Below, in pieces: positions 44,286 through 53,158 of a stretch of 64,000 bases of DNA. This stretch comes from Legionella feeleii (lineage in GTDB: Bacteria > Pseudomonadota > Gammaproteobacteria > Legionellales > Legionellaceae). The DNA lies in NCBI RefSeq assembly GCF_001467625.1, contig NZ_LNYB01000085.1:492244-556243 (forward strand), given 5' to 3'. The notes under the pieces are model-generated. The model was not told the origin of the DNA. It ran no database searches and saw nothing but the letters and a program-made list of their open reading frames with translations. Each line of letters begins with the position of its first letter. Within the stretch, counting starts at the first letter, position 1. Position numbers and translations under genes: made by a program.

Positions 44286-45836
44286 ATGAACGCCAAACAC
44301 TACGCTAACCATATCAACGCTCAGCGCTTGCTAAATTTTGCCTGGGTGTTTTTGGCTATCCTCCTAATTATTGTCGCCATTTACTATCAACGGCAACAAT
44401 ATCATCTACAAAAACAACAGCAATTACAGCTTATTGCCAATCAGGTAGCACTTCGATTTGATAACTTTCTTGATAAAGCCCTCGACTCAGCTTATACCCT
44501 ACCCTTTGGCCATCCTTTTGAAAACTGTGAGCAGGATATCTTACCTGAACTGCGTAATATTATTTTTAATAATCCTGCTATTTCCGGTGCAGTCATCAGT
44601 GATCAAGAAAATAAAATTATTTGCTCAACCTTAGAGGATAACTATTTACTCCCAGCTCCTTCATCCCAAAATCCAGCCATTTTCGGTCCTATCCCTCTGG
44701 GGCCCGGACAGCAACCTGCTTTTTTAGTACAACAACAAATGGGGAAATATTATTTTGGCATTTACATTATAAAAACTGTTATTGAAGATTTGCTTCGCTC
44801 CGTTTCCCCCCAACTTGGATACGTTGGCTTATACAATGAAAGAGAGAAAAAAATCGTTTTTCATATTGGTAACGATCCGGCCACCAATCCACGACATAAT
44901 TTTGTTAAAGCGCCTTTACAGGATTTAGATAGCTACTCCATTATTATTACCGTCAATCAACTGCAATTTAATAAGGATTTTTTCCTTCACCAATCAGTTC
45001 TTGGTGTAATTCTACTGCTTGTTTTAATTCTTTTGTACTTAAAATTCCGCATGCTTTTGAATAAACGTTTTTCTTTAAACTATGCTTTAAGCAATGCTAT
45101 TAAACACAAACACTTCAACCCTGTCTATCAACCGATCATGGATAATAAAGAAAACAGATTTTGTGGAGCGGAAGTTTTGTTGCGTTGGTATACAAACACC
45201 AGTGAAATTTTGCCAGATGTATTCATTGAAGAAGCAGAAAAATCGGGTTTAATTGTTCCTATTACACTACAGTTGATTGAAAAAAGCTTTCAGGAATGCC
45301 ATCAATTTCTTAAAACGCATTCTTATTTTCATTTAGCTTTCAATCTGTCAGCGAACCACTTCCAGAAAGAGGAATTTTTCACTCAATTTTATCATCTCAG
45401 CGATAAATATCAGATCCCTGCCCAACAGATATTGATTGAACTAACCGAACGAGAATTGCTAGATCAAAATGATTCTCGCCTTATAACAAGAATGAATGAA
45501 TTGAGGGCTAGAGGCCATTCACTGGCAATTGATGATTTTGGCACGGGGCATGCCAGTATTAAATATCTACAACATTTTCCTTTTAATTATCTTAAGATTG
45601 ACAAACTGTTTGTACATTCCATTGGCACAGGAGCCGTTACTGAAACATTGAGTCAAGCTATTATACAAATGGCTAATGTTTTGAAACTTACAATTATCGC
45701 TGAAGGAGTAGAAACCATTGAGCAATTTAACTTTCTGCGCCATTATCAAATTAATCTCATGCAAGGTTGGTATTTTGCAAAAGCAATGCCCCATGAACAG
45801 TTATTTCAACTTATTGAAGAAGGTGCCATAGCATGA
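44286..45836 (+). CDS. CSS-motif/EAL-domain cyclic-di-GMP phosphodiesterase
   Basis: 516 residues. Helices at about 17-34 and 238-256 bracket a periplasmic CSS-like domain (VISDQENKIICST, C-S-T), whose Cys pairs in relatives sense redox through DsbA. The cytoplasmic EAL domain has GAEVLLRW (EVL in place of EAL, Glu kept), NLSANHF, ELTERELL, AIDDFGTGHASIKYL, LKIDKLFV and IAEGVE, so the metal ligands appear complete and it should degrade c-di-GMP. It starts 7 bases after bioA. The next gene, a Cys-rich exported protein, overlaps by four bases and may be its partner. Confidence 0.9.
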   Translation: MNAKHYANHINAQRLLNFAWVFLAILLIIVAIYYQRQQYHLQKQQQLQLIANQVALRFDNFLDKALDSAYTLPFGHPFENCEQDILPELRNIIFNNPAISGAVISDQENKIICSTLEDNYLLPAPSSQNPAIFGPIPLGPGQQPAFLVQQQMGKYYFGIYIIKTVIEDLLRSVSPQLGYVGLYNEREKKIVFHIGNDPATNPRHNFVKAPLQDLDSYSIIITVNQLQFNKDFFLHQSVLGVILLLVLILLYLKFRMLLNKRFSLNYALSNAIKHKHFNPVYQPIMDNKENRFCGAEVLLRWYTNTSEILPDVFIEEAEKSGLIVPITLQLIEKSFQECHQFLKTHSYFHLAFNLSANHFQKEEFFTQFYHLSDKYQIPAQQILIELTERELLDQNDSRLITRMNELRARGHSLAIDDFGTGHASIKYLQHFPFNYLKIDKLFVHSIGTGAVTETLSQAIIQMANVLKLTIIAEGVETIEQFNFLRHYQINLMQGWYFAKAMPHEQLFQLIEEGAIA

Positions 45837-46264
45837 ACAAGCACACAATTCTTGGTTTAGCTTTAGGTTCTCTTTTTTCCCCCCTACTTATGGCTGATGA
45901 TCTTAATTATTGGCAGTGTACAGCCCATGACGCCCAAAACAAACAATGGACTGTTAACAATTCGTATCAATTAGCAGCCATCAATAAAGCCTTCGATGCC
46001 TGCAAAAAAGCAAGTCAAATACCTGGCAGTTGCAAAAGCTCAAGGGAAGACTGTGACTTTTTCTTACACGGCGTATCGACCCGCCCTATGTGGCAATGCC
46101 CTGCATTAGACGCGGAAGCTAAAGTTTGGCGATCCAATATTTATATGCATGCAGACGATGCCGCTCTGGCCGCAAAGGCCTATTGCCATTCTAAAAGTGA
46201 TCTACCTGAAACTTGCTACACTTATCTGTTCATGTGTAGGAATTTAAACTCCAGAGAACGCTAA
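45833..46264 (+). CDS. Small exported Cys-rich protein with an internal duplication
   Basis: 143 residues, signal peptide to about 21 (LLMADD). Two halves repeat the same pattern: W-Q-C, 27-28 residues, C, 9, C, 6, C. Repeat 1 is WQCTAHDA...DACKKASQIPGSCKSSREDC; repeat 2 is WQCPALDA...YCHSKSDLPETCYTYLFMC. Eight Cys predict four disulfides, two per unit. No known family was recognised. Start codon overlaps the EAL gene stop (ATGA), so it may act with the CSS sensor in the periplasm. Confidence 0.7.
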   Translation: MNKHTILGLALGSLFSPLLMADDLNYWQCTAHDAQNKQWTVNNSYQLAAINKAFDACKKASQIPGSCKSSREDCDFFLHGVSTRPMWQCPALDAEAKVWRSNIYMHADDAALAAKAYCHSKSDLPETCYTYLFMCRNLNSRER

Positions 46265-46266
46265 CT

Positions 46267-46869
46267 ATGTATTGTGTTGGATTAACAGGCAATGTCGCCA
46301 GTGGTAAATCAACCGTTGCCGCTTTTTTTAAAAAACGCGGCCTCAAAGTGATTAGCGCCGATGAAATTGCAAGAAAACTAACCACCCCTGGCCAAACCGC
46401 ATTAAATGAAATTGAAAATCATTTTGGCAATAGCGTGATTAATAATACAGGGGAACTCAACCGTAGTGCATTAAGGGAAATCATCTTCACTAATCCTAAA
46501 CAGCGCTTATGGCTGGAAAAGCTATTACATCCCCTGATTCGGCAGGAGATCGCAAATGAAATTAGGACAACTAATAGCCCCTACTGTGTGATTGAAATCC
46601 CATTATTGAATGATCGCAAGGATTATCCTTATCTAAATCGCGTATTACTTGTCCTCGCTGAACGTGAACTACAGATCGAACGAGTCATGCGTAGAGATAA
46701 GAGTCCTCGCAAACAGGCATTGCAAATCCTGGAAACTCAGGCCAACGACTTAAATCGACGAGAAATTGCCGACGATATTATTGTAAATGATGATAGCTTG
46801 ACGGAACTAGAAAAAAAAATTGAAAATTTGCATTATCAGTATTTACAATTTGCTCGCCAAAAGCCATGA
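46267..46869 (+). CDS. coaE: Dephospho-CoA kinase
   Basis: 200 residues. Final step of CoA synthesis: phosphorylates the 3'-OH of dephospho-CoA. P-loop GLTGNVASGKST (usually GGIGSGKS), SADEIARKLTTPG (conserved D for the acceptor), FTNPKQRLWLEKLLHPLIR and EIPLLND are family hallmarks; RVMRRDKS is the lid. Starts three bases after the Cys-rich gene. Cytoplasmic and presumably essential. Confidence 0.94.
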   Translation: MYCVGLTGNVASGKSTVAAFFKKRGLKVISADEIARKLTTPGQTALNEIENHFGNSVINNTGELNRSALREIIFTNPKQRLWLEKLLHPLIRQEIANEIRTTNSPYCVIEIPLLNDRKDYPYLNRVLLVLAERELQIERVMRRDKSPRKQALQILETQANDLNRREIADDIIVNDDSLTELEKKIENLHYQYLQFARQKP

Positions 46870-46988
46870 TGAGCTAAAACTTACTTATTATTCATGAGCT
46901 TTGCGCTGAGGTATGTTTTTTCCCCTTTTTATAGTATTATAATTTTATGCTAAACTGCGCAAAAATCGGCTAAGGACAGCAATTTCAT

Positions 46989-47735
46989 ATGCCTCAAAGT
47001 ACAATTACTTTTCAATTAGCCACTCATTATCTGCCTAAAATTGCCTTACGGCTAGAATGTTTGTACCAAACCATTGATCAGGCTTGTGAAGAAACGCACC
47101 CCGTTATACATCACTATGCACTTAAAAATGTGATAGAAATCATTAAACTGATTGAAAAACCCGAGCTCAAAAGTAGGTTTTTAAAGGAATTGATGCGAAT
47201 AGAACACATCTTAAACAAATCGAATACCAGCCTCTCTAAAGAAGTATGCGACAGTCTTCATACCCAAATACAAGTGTTGACCCATGTGGTTGGTCGTTTC
47301 GGGGAAAATATTCATAATAATCCTTTTTTACAATCTATAAGGCTTACCTTACCTACGCAGACCAATGATTACGAAGGTTATTCACCCCAACTTTTATTAT
47401 GGTTAGAATCCAATCCAGCCCTACGGCAGAGAGATCTCGTTGTCTGGCTGGACAGCCTTCGCACCCTGCACTCTACGGTTGATCTCTATTTATCTTTATT
47501 ACGCAACTCTGCTCAATTTGACAAAATTGATATATTCAATGGTTTTTATCAGCGACAGTTGCCATCGCGGACTTCCTGCCATCTGATCCTGCTCAGAATT
47601 GATAAATCCTTTGGTATTGCACCTCGCATGCAACTTGGCCATCATGGCTTCACCCTGCGCCTATGTGAAATCAGTACGATGCGTGAAGTACGCGAAACAG
47701 AAGCCAGGCTTGATTTGGCGATTTGCCAGTTATAG
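46989..47735 (+). CDS. zapD: Cell division protein ZapD
   Basis: 248 residues (E. coli 247). ZapD bundles FtsZ filaments at midcell. All-alpha N-terminal domain and beta-rich C-terminal domain; family patterns seen are TFQLATHYLPKIALRLECLY, HYALKNVIEIIKLIEKPELKSRFLKEL, DLVVWLDSLRTLHSTVDLYLSLLRNS and YQRQLPS. Follows coaE by about 120 bases (a common pairing), with an AT-rich TATAAT-bearing gap. yacG, often next, is not seen here. Confidence 0.94.
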   Translation: MPQSTITFQLATHYLPKIALRLECLYQTIDQACEETHPVIHHYALKNVIEIIKLIEKPELKSRFLKELMRIEHILNKSNTSLSKEVCDSLHTQIQVLTHVVGRFGENIHNNPFLQSIRLTLPTQTNDYEGYSPQLLLWLESNPALRQRDLVVWLDSLRTLHSTVDLYLSLLRNSAQFDKIDIFNGFYQRQLPSRTSCHLILLRIDKSFGIAPRMQLGHHGFTLRLCEISTMREVRETEARLDLAICQL

Positions 47736-47814
47736 AAATTTTTACCCAACTATTCAATCAAATCTCAAACTTCCCTATTCCTGACCTCTTCAAATATTTC
47801 AATTTTTTGTGATT

Positions 47815-47834
47815 CTTAATAGTAGCTTAATGTT
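47815..47834 (+). promoter_or_regulatory. PmrA box (tandem) upstream of the giant coiled-coil gene
   Basis: CTTAATAGT, AG, CTTAATGTT: two direct nonamers separated by two bases, matching the Legionella PmrA consensus (cTTAATatT-N2-cTTAATatT). A TATATT -10 follows 7 bases later (47842-47847). It lies about 100 bases upstream of the start. PmrA activates a group of Dot/Icm effector genes. Confidence 0.75.
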
Positions 47835-47937
47835 AATCAGCTATATTAACAATTATTAAATATGGGTATTTTACGATCACATTGATTTGGTATCGGCAGC
47901 AGGAAGCATAGAAATTTACCAAAAATCCGGGGTTTTT

Positions 47938-50900
47938 ATGAATAGAACTGAATTACAAGCTAAAGTTACCGCAGCAATCAGAGCAATAGAACGTCTAGAA
48001 GCTGCTTGCCAGAATCCAGATATGAAATCATGGGACAAAACAGCTATTCATATTGAAGAATTAAGCCGAATCAAAGCCGAACTACAAAATAAATACTCCC
48101 CGCTTATATTGGAATTACCAGCTACCAAGCCAGATGCCGAAGCTCAATTATCTAAAGACGATCGTGCTGCATTAGCCGCTTACAATCGTTATGAAAAACA
48201 AATTGCAGCCTACGAAGTGTTTATTGCCCGAAAGACCTCGTATCATAGCAACATAGGTAAGACAGGATTTCTTATTCCCGAGCTAGACAGAGAGGTTTCC
48301 TCAGAACTTCCATATCCCAAAAAGTATGAAGAAGATGCTGAGTTTGCTAAAGCTCTAAAATCTTTTGAGCAACATAAAGCAACTTATGGGAATCTAAAAA
48401 ATATGTTGCAACGAGCTACTCCAGACGTGATTCGCGGTCTGTTAGAGGACTTTATTAACAGCTACCGAACACTGAGGCTTGCCGTTGAAAGAGAGAGAAA
48501 TCGTATTCAGGCAGAAAACGCAACCAAAGAAGCTTTATGGAAAGAGCTCAATGAAATTTCTAGTCCCTTAGTCAAAATTCATGGCATTAATTTACAAAAA
48601 GATGAACCCTATAAAACACTTGGTGTCAAAGCTGGTCTAATATACGCTCAAGTAGGTAATGCAGAGCGTAACCTCGCTTTAAAAGAGATCGTTAATCAAC
48701 TGAAAGAGAACCTTGAGCGAGTTAATCAAGAAAGGGAAACTAATCTGATTGATTTAAATAAGAGAATAAAGGAGCAAGCAGAAACTTTTACTCATCTTTA
48801 TGAGGAGATGGCTAATCTTTTAGAGAGCGCTGATATCGATGATACTATCATTGCAGATGTAAAGGATAGATTTGTTAGTGAATATAATAAGAAAATAGAT
48901 AGTGACACCGATGAAGTTGAATTCAAAATAAGAAAACTAGAAACATTAAAAGAGCTTAGAACGGAATTTGACCGTGTAATTATTGACGAACGACAATACA
49001 TTAGTTCTGGTGTAATTCAAGCAATTAATGTAATTGCAGATAAATTTGCCAAACATCTCAACGCATTGGATAGCCAAGTTGAGAATAGAGGCATAAAATT
49101 TGGGGATAAAGAGCAAGCTTTAATTGAACAGGTGAAAAAGACATTCAATGTTAACCCTGCCTATAAAGAAGTAGTAAGTCCTGATGCCTTAAAGAGAATA
49201 CTCGATGATGTTCAAAATAAAGAGAAAGAATTTGATCGCCTATGGCCAAAAGTTGTAGAGGTAGTAAAACAAGGTCAGCAGGCAAGAATAGTAGAACTTA
49301 AAGAGACCCTTATTCCACAGCAACAAGAAACATTCCAGCATTTTTATAGTGACATTTGTAGCAAACTAGTTGCTTATGGATTATGGCCAGAAAATGAAGA
49401 AGAAAACTCGTTTATTGCAATAGAACAACAATTTACCAGACAATGCCAAACAGCGTGTCCTACGGATATTACCTTAGCTCGTCAAATTGATTTTTATCAG
49501 GATAAGCAAAAAACTTTAATTGAAATTACAAATCAGTTAACAGCAGAAATTCTTGACATACAAGAAGCTATTTGCACTGCTATGGTTGACAAAATAGATG
49601 AAGTAGCTAATGGTGTTGAGCAAAAACAAAGGGAAATTCTCGCCTACATTAAAACTCATAATCTTAAATTTGACCCGGAAGGGGCAGAAGCTATAAAAGC
49701 CATGCAAAGTGCTGCTATCGAACGAATAGCTCAACAGGCTAGAGGCAGCAAAACACCAAGCATGCTTGAACAAGCACTTCAAGAAGCTACAAAAAAAGAA
49801 AAAGAATTCAATGCATTATTGCCTGCTGTTAAACAAGCTATCGCACTTAGCGAAGAAGCAAGAATAACAGAGCTTAAAGACAATATTATTCCTAAGCAGC
49901 AAGAAGCATTTCAACATTTTTACTCTGATATCCAGGAAAAGCTAACTGGCTATGGTTTGTGGGAACAAAACAAATATAAATTTGTTGAAATACAGGAATA
50001 TTTTAATGAGGAATATGAAGCCGTCCCGCAAAGAGGCTCTCATTCTATGACGATAGGTTTCTATCAAACTAAGCAAAGCACCTTAAATGAATATATAAAC
50101 GAATTAAAGCAAGAAATAGTTAGCATGCAGGAAGCTATCTGTACTGCGATGGTAAAAGTAGTCGATACAATTGCAGATAGGGTTGAACAAGAACAGCGTA
50201 ATATCAAAGCACAAATTCAAGAAGATTTTGCATTTACTTTCGAAGAACGAGCGCTTCTTGAGAAAATGGCTGCCTGTACCGTTGAACGCGTCGCTAAAGC
50301 TGCCAGAGATGGCAAGTCACCTGAAATTCTTGAACCTGTACTGACAAAAGCCTCAGATAAGGAAAAAGAGTTACAAGAAATACTGCCTGCTATAAAGAAA
50401 GCAATAGAACGTTGTAGAGAAGTTAATATTGCAGAACTTAAAGCAGCCATTACCAATCAGGGGCGAGTATTTAAAGACATCTTTAACAAAGTCCACGCCA
50501 ATTTAGGTAGTTATGGGTTAGATCAAAGAGCCGTTTTGGAAATCAGTGAAGCATTTGATAATGAATTCAATGCAATCAATGAAGATGAAATCGATCCCAT
50601 TGAATTTTATAAGAATAAATTACAGGCCTTGAAAACCATTGCAACAGGATTAGATAGAGCGGTAGTTCAAGCCGAACATGATATCGTTGCTAATTTAAAA
50701 CATAACATCAATTCTCTAGTGGAGGAAATTGAAACAAGCCATCGAGAAGCTCTTGCTGCAAAACTGGAGCATGAATACAAGTTCAATGAAAATGAACAAG
50801 CACTTGTCGATGAGTTTGAAACTCCTGTGCCAAGAACCTATCAAGAATGGACTACTCAAGCACAATTAGAAGAACACTTGCAAGCACTCATGATTCAAAG

Positions 50901-51831
50901 AGAAGGACTTGCTGACAAATCTGAAAAAATAAACAAGATACTATCTCTTCATAACGGCATTCTCTCGGATGTTTATGACGATTTCTTTATCGACATGAAT
51001 GATGCTGATAAAGATCAGGCAACAGCGATGCTTGCTACGCTGGGCAGGTATCTAGCCGTAAAAAATGAAACACTGAAAGACTGTATTACGTCGATCGGTT
51101 TTAAATATATTTTTAAACAACCTGCAATCGAAGCAATTGAAGACCTGGTACAAGGCAACCCAGATTACTCAGATATGCTAAAGCAATTACAGTTTATTAA
51201 AATATTGTCCGATAAAGAGATTGATGCTGTAGACTATCTAAAATCAAGCTCGACAGTCGAGGTAATTAATTTACTGCATGAAAAAGGCTTAGATCAATTT
51301 ATAACTGAAGATCTGCTAGACAACGCTGAATTAATTAAGGCCTTAGGGCTGATTAATAAATATAGTTCCGTTGAAATTAACGAGGCTCTTTGGACCAATA
51401 ACGGAATCAATATTAATAAAATGGCTATAGTTATCAACAAAATTGATGACTTTGTTACTAGTTATGTTTGTGAAAAACCAGCTAAGGAGGAATTAGCTCG
51501 ATTCCGCCAGGCATCAATTCCTGCTTTATTAACAGATAAGACCTGCGAGGAGAAAAAACAAACTCTTTGTACTTTAGCAAAAAAGAATTTCGAACATCAG
51601 CATTCGACTCCCCGTGCTCTTGCGGATCTGTTACAATGCATTACAGGTGCGTTCTTAATCATTATGCCAATCCGCTACTTTGCCTATCATACACATCCAT
51701 TTTTTAGCATGGCAGAGACAAATCGGGAGTCTCTAGTAAAACGGGAGATATTGCCCGAGTTGGCAAGCGACAACAATAAAGATGCACCCGAAAACGATCA
51801 GGGGCTACCACAAGTAGAGCCGCCTAAATAG
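47938..51831 (+). CDS. Giant coiled-coil protein with tandem ~185-residue repeats, candidate Dot/Icm effector
   Basis: 1297 residues from ATG 47938 (a TTG at 47887 is less likely). Almost wholly alpha-helical. Three clear tandem units begin at nt 49012, 49567 and 50134 (185 then 189 codons), each with AICTAMV-like opening, KEKEF...LP, ELK...QQEAFQHFYSDI and GYGLW; degenerate units flank them. A hydrophobic segment (ITGAFLIIMPIRYFAY) lies near residue 1240, followed by a Glu/Asp-rich tail as in type IV signals. Regulated by the PmrA box at 47815. No catalytic domain seen; a scaffold or tether on a host membrane is plausible. Confidence 0.72.
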   Translation: MNRTELQAKVTAAIRAIERLEAACQNPDMKSWDKTAIHIEELSRIKAELQNKYSPLILELPATKPDAEAQLSKDDRAALAAYNRYEKQIAAYEVFIARKTSYHSNIGKTGFLIPELDREVSSELPYPKKYEEDAEFAKALKSFEQHKATYGNLKNMLQRATPDVIRGLLEDFINSYRTLRLAVERERNRIQAENATKEALWKELNEISSPLVKIHGINLQKDEPYKTLGVKAGLIYAQVGNAERNLALKEIVNQLKENLERVNQERETNLIDLNKRIKEQAETFTHLYEEMANLLESADIDDTIIADVKDRFVSEYNKKIDSDTDEVEFKIRKLETLKELRTEFDRVIIDERQYISSGVIQAINVIADKFAKHLNALDSQVENRGIKFGDKEQALIEQVKKTFNVNPAYKEVVSPDALKRILDDVQNKEKEFDRLWPKVVEVVKQGQQARIVELKETLIPQQQETFQHFYSDICSKLVAYGLWPENEEENSFIAIEQQFTRQCQTACPTDITLARQIDFYQDKQKTLIEITNQLTAEILDIQEAICTAMVDKIDEVANGVEQKQREILAYIKTHNLKFDPEGAEAIKAMQSAAIERIAQQARGSKTPSMLEQALQEATKKEKEFNALLPAVKQAIALSEEARITELKDNIIPKQQEAFQHFYSDIQEKLTGYGLWEQNKYKFVEIQEYFNEEYEAVPQRGSHSMTIGFYQTKQSTLNEYINELKQEIVSMQEAICTAMVKVVDTIADRVEQEQRNIKAQIQEDFAFTFEERALLEKMAACTVERVAKAARDGKSPEILEPVLTKASDKEKELQEILPAIKKAIERCREVNIAELKAAITNQGRVFKDIFNKVHANLGSYGLDQRAVLEISEAFDNEFNAINEDEIDPIEFYKNKLQALKTIATGLDRAVVQAEHDIVANLKHNINSLVEEIETSHREALAAKLEHEYKFNENEQALVDEFETPVPRTYQEWTTQAQLEEHLQALMIQREGLADKSEKINKILSLHNGILSDVYDDFFIDMNDADKDQATAMLATLGRYLAVKNETLKDCITSIGFKYIFKQPAIEAIEDLVQGNPDYSDMLKQLQFIKILSDKEIDAVDYLKSSSTVEVINLLHEKGLDQFITEDLLDNAELIKALGLINKYSSVEINEALWTNNGININKMAIVINKIDDFVTSYVCEKPAKEELARFRQASIPALLTDKTCEEKKQTLCTLAKKNFEHQHSTPRALADLLQCITGAFLIIMPIRYFAYHTHPFFSMAETNRESLVKREILPELASDNNKDAPENDQGLPQVEPPK

Positions 51832-51857
51832 TCAGTAACTGCAGACGGGAATATTCT

Positions 51858-52730
51858 TTGCAACATAACAAGAAAGGCGCAGCCTATGCTGCGCTGTCAG
51901 GCCTTTTTTTTGGCCTTATCGGGTACTTTGGCGTTAGTGTCATTAATGCTGATATTTCAGTCTCTAATATGTTATTTTGGCGCTTTCTTGTTTCCGGCCT
52001 TTTTATTGCTATTCTCTTAATTCCCAGTATAAAAACAGCACTGTCTAACGCCAGCACCTGGGAGCTTTTCAAGGTAACCGCCGCCGGTGCCTTATTTTAC
52101 GGTGCCTGTTCTATCTTTTATTTTATCGCAGCTAAATATATTGGTAGCGGTTTATCGATGGTTATATTTTTTACCTATCCGGCTATCGTTATGTTGATCA
52201 ATTTTTTGTTCTACAAACAAAAAATCAGCAAAATTTATTATCTGGCAATAACCATCATTTTCATTGGATTAGTCTTTCTCACCCATGGAGAGGGAATAAA
52301 ATTTGATGTAACAGGAATTGGTTTAAGCTTATTATCCGCGCTTCTCTACGCCCTTTATTTAATAGCGAGTAAAAGCAGTCCAGTACCTGCCCTCTTAGCT
52401 ACATTGATGGTTTCGATTGGTTGTATGGCAGCCTGCTTAATAGCTGCTTTAATGGATGGCACCTTCAAAGTCCCTGTCGGTATAAACGTTTGGTTTAATA
52501 TTTGCGGCATCGGCATTATTTGTACCGCTTTACCCATTGTTTTGCTATTACAAGGTTTAAAATATATTAGTTCCGTACAAGCGTCGATTCTATCTGTCCT
52601 GGAACCAGTCTTTGTCGTTATTTTTGGTATTCTACTTTTGAATGAAAAAATTAATCTTATTCAGGCGATGGGTGTATTAGTTCTACTGTCAGGAGCTTTG
52701 CTTGCTTTACTGAGTGAGCGGCAAAATTGA
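51858..52730 (+). CDS. EamA/DMT-family transporter
   Basis: 290 residues, ten membrane helices in two EamA halves (residues about 6-135 and 150-285). The second half ends with LEPVFVVIFGILLLNEKINLIQAMGVLVLLSG, the family signature. Drug/metabolite transporters move amino acids, nucleotides or drugs across the inner membrane; substrate is unknown. The only early start is TTG at 51858 with a weak GGGA. It converges with mutT, 20 bases apart, with no clear terminator. Confidence 0.85.
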   Translation: MQHNKKGAAYAALSGLFFGLIGYFGVSVINADISVSNMLFWRFLVSGLFIAILLIPSIKTALSNASTWELFKVTAAGALFYGACSIFYFIAAKYIGSGLSMVIFFTYPAIVMLINFLFYKQKISKIYYLAITIIFIGLVFLTHGEGIKFDVTGIGLSLLSALLYALYLIASKSSPVPALLATLMVSIGCMAACLIAALMDGTFKVPVGINVWFNICGIGIICTALPIVLLLQGLKYISSVQASILSVLEPVFVVIFGILLLNEKINLIQAMGVLVLLSGALLALLSERQN

Positions 52731-52750
52731 GCTCAGAAACCTGCTAAAGC

Positions 52751-53158
52751 TTACAGCACGCTTTCGGACTGCTTACAATCCATTCTTATCAACTCAATAA
52801 TCTCGATATTAGCCTCAGGAAACTGATAGTTATCCAAGTCCTCAATGCCAACCCAGTGCAGAGCAAGTTGAGATTCACGACAGCTGGGTTTTCCTTCATA
52901 ACAAGTGATGATAAATACCAGCAAATGAACTACTTGGGCATCATAGGAATGGGTTACCTCAGTCAAAAAACGATAATCAAGAATATCAATACCGACTTCT
53001 TCTTTGATTTCCCTAATCAGAGCCTGCTCAGGTAACTCATTCGCTTCTAACTTCCCACCAGGAAATTCCCACATGCCGCCATGAGCAGCATGCACGGGTC
53101 TACGAGTAATTAATACTCTCTGTTCCTGATCAAAAATGATGGCAACTGCTACCTTCAC
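52751..53158 (-). CDS. mutT: Nudix hydrolase MutT (8-oxo-dGTPase)
   Basis: 135 residues from GTG 53158, which overlaps the secA stop in a GTGA; a TTG at 53176 is possible but gives a non-homologous extension. The Nudix box is [23 protein letters not shown], a full G-x5-E-x7-REUxEExGU match. MutT removes 8-oxo-dGTP from the nucleotide pool to prevent A:T to C:G mutations. It follows secA as in E. coli, which supports orthology. Confidence 0.92.
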   Translation of the reverse strand: MKVAVAIIFDQEQRVLITRRPVHAAHGGMWEFPGGKLEANELPEQALIREIKEEVGIDILDYRFLTEVTHSYDAQVVHLLVFIITCYEGKPSCRESQLALHWVGIEDLDNYQFPEANIEIIELIRMDCKQSESVL

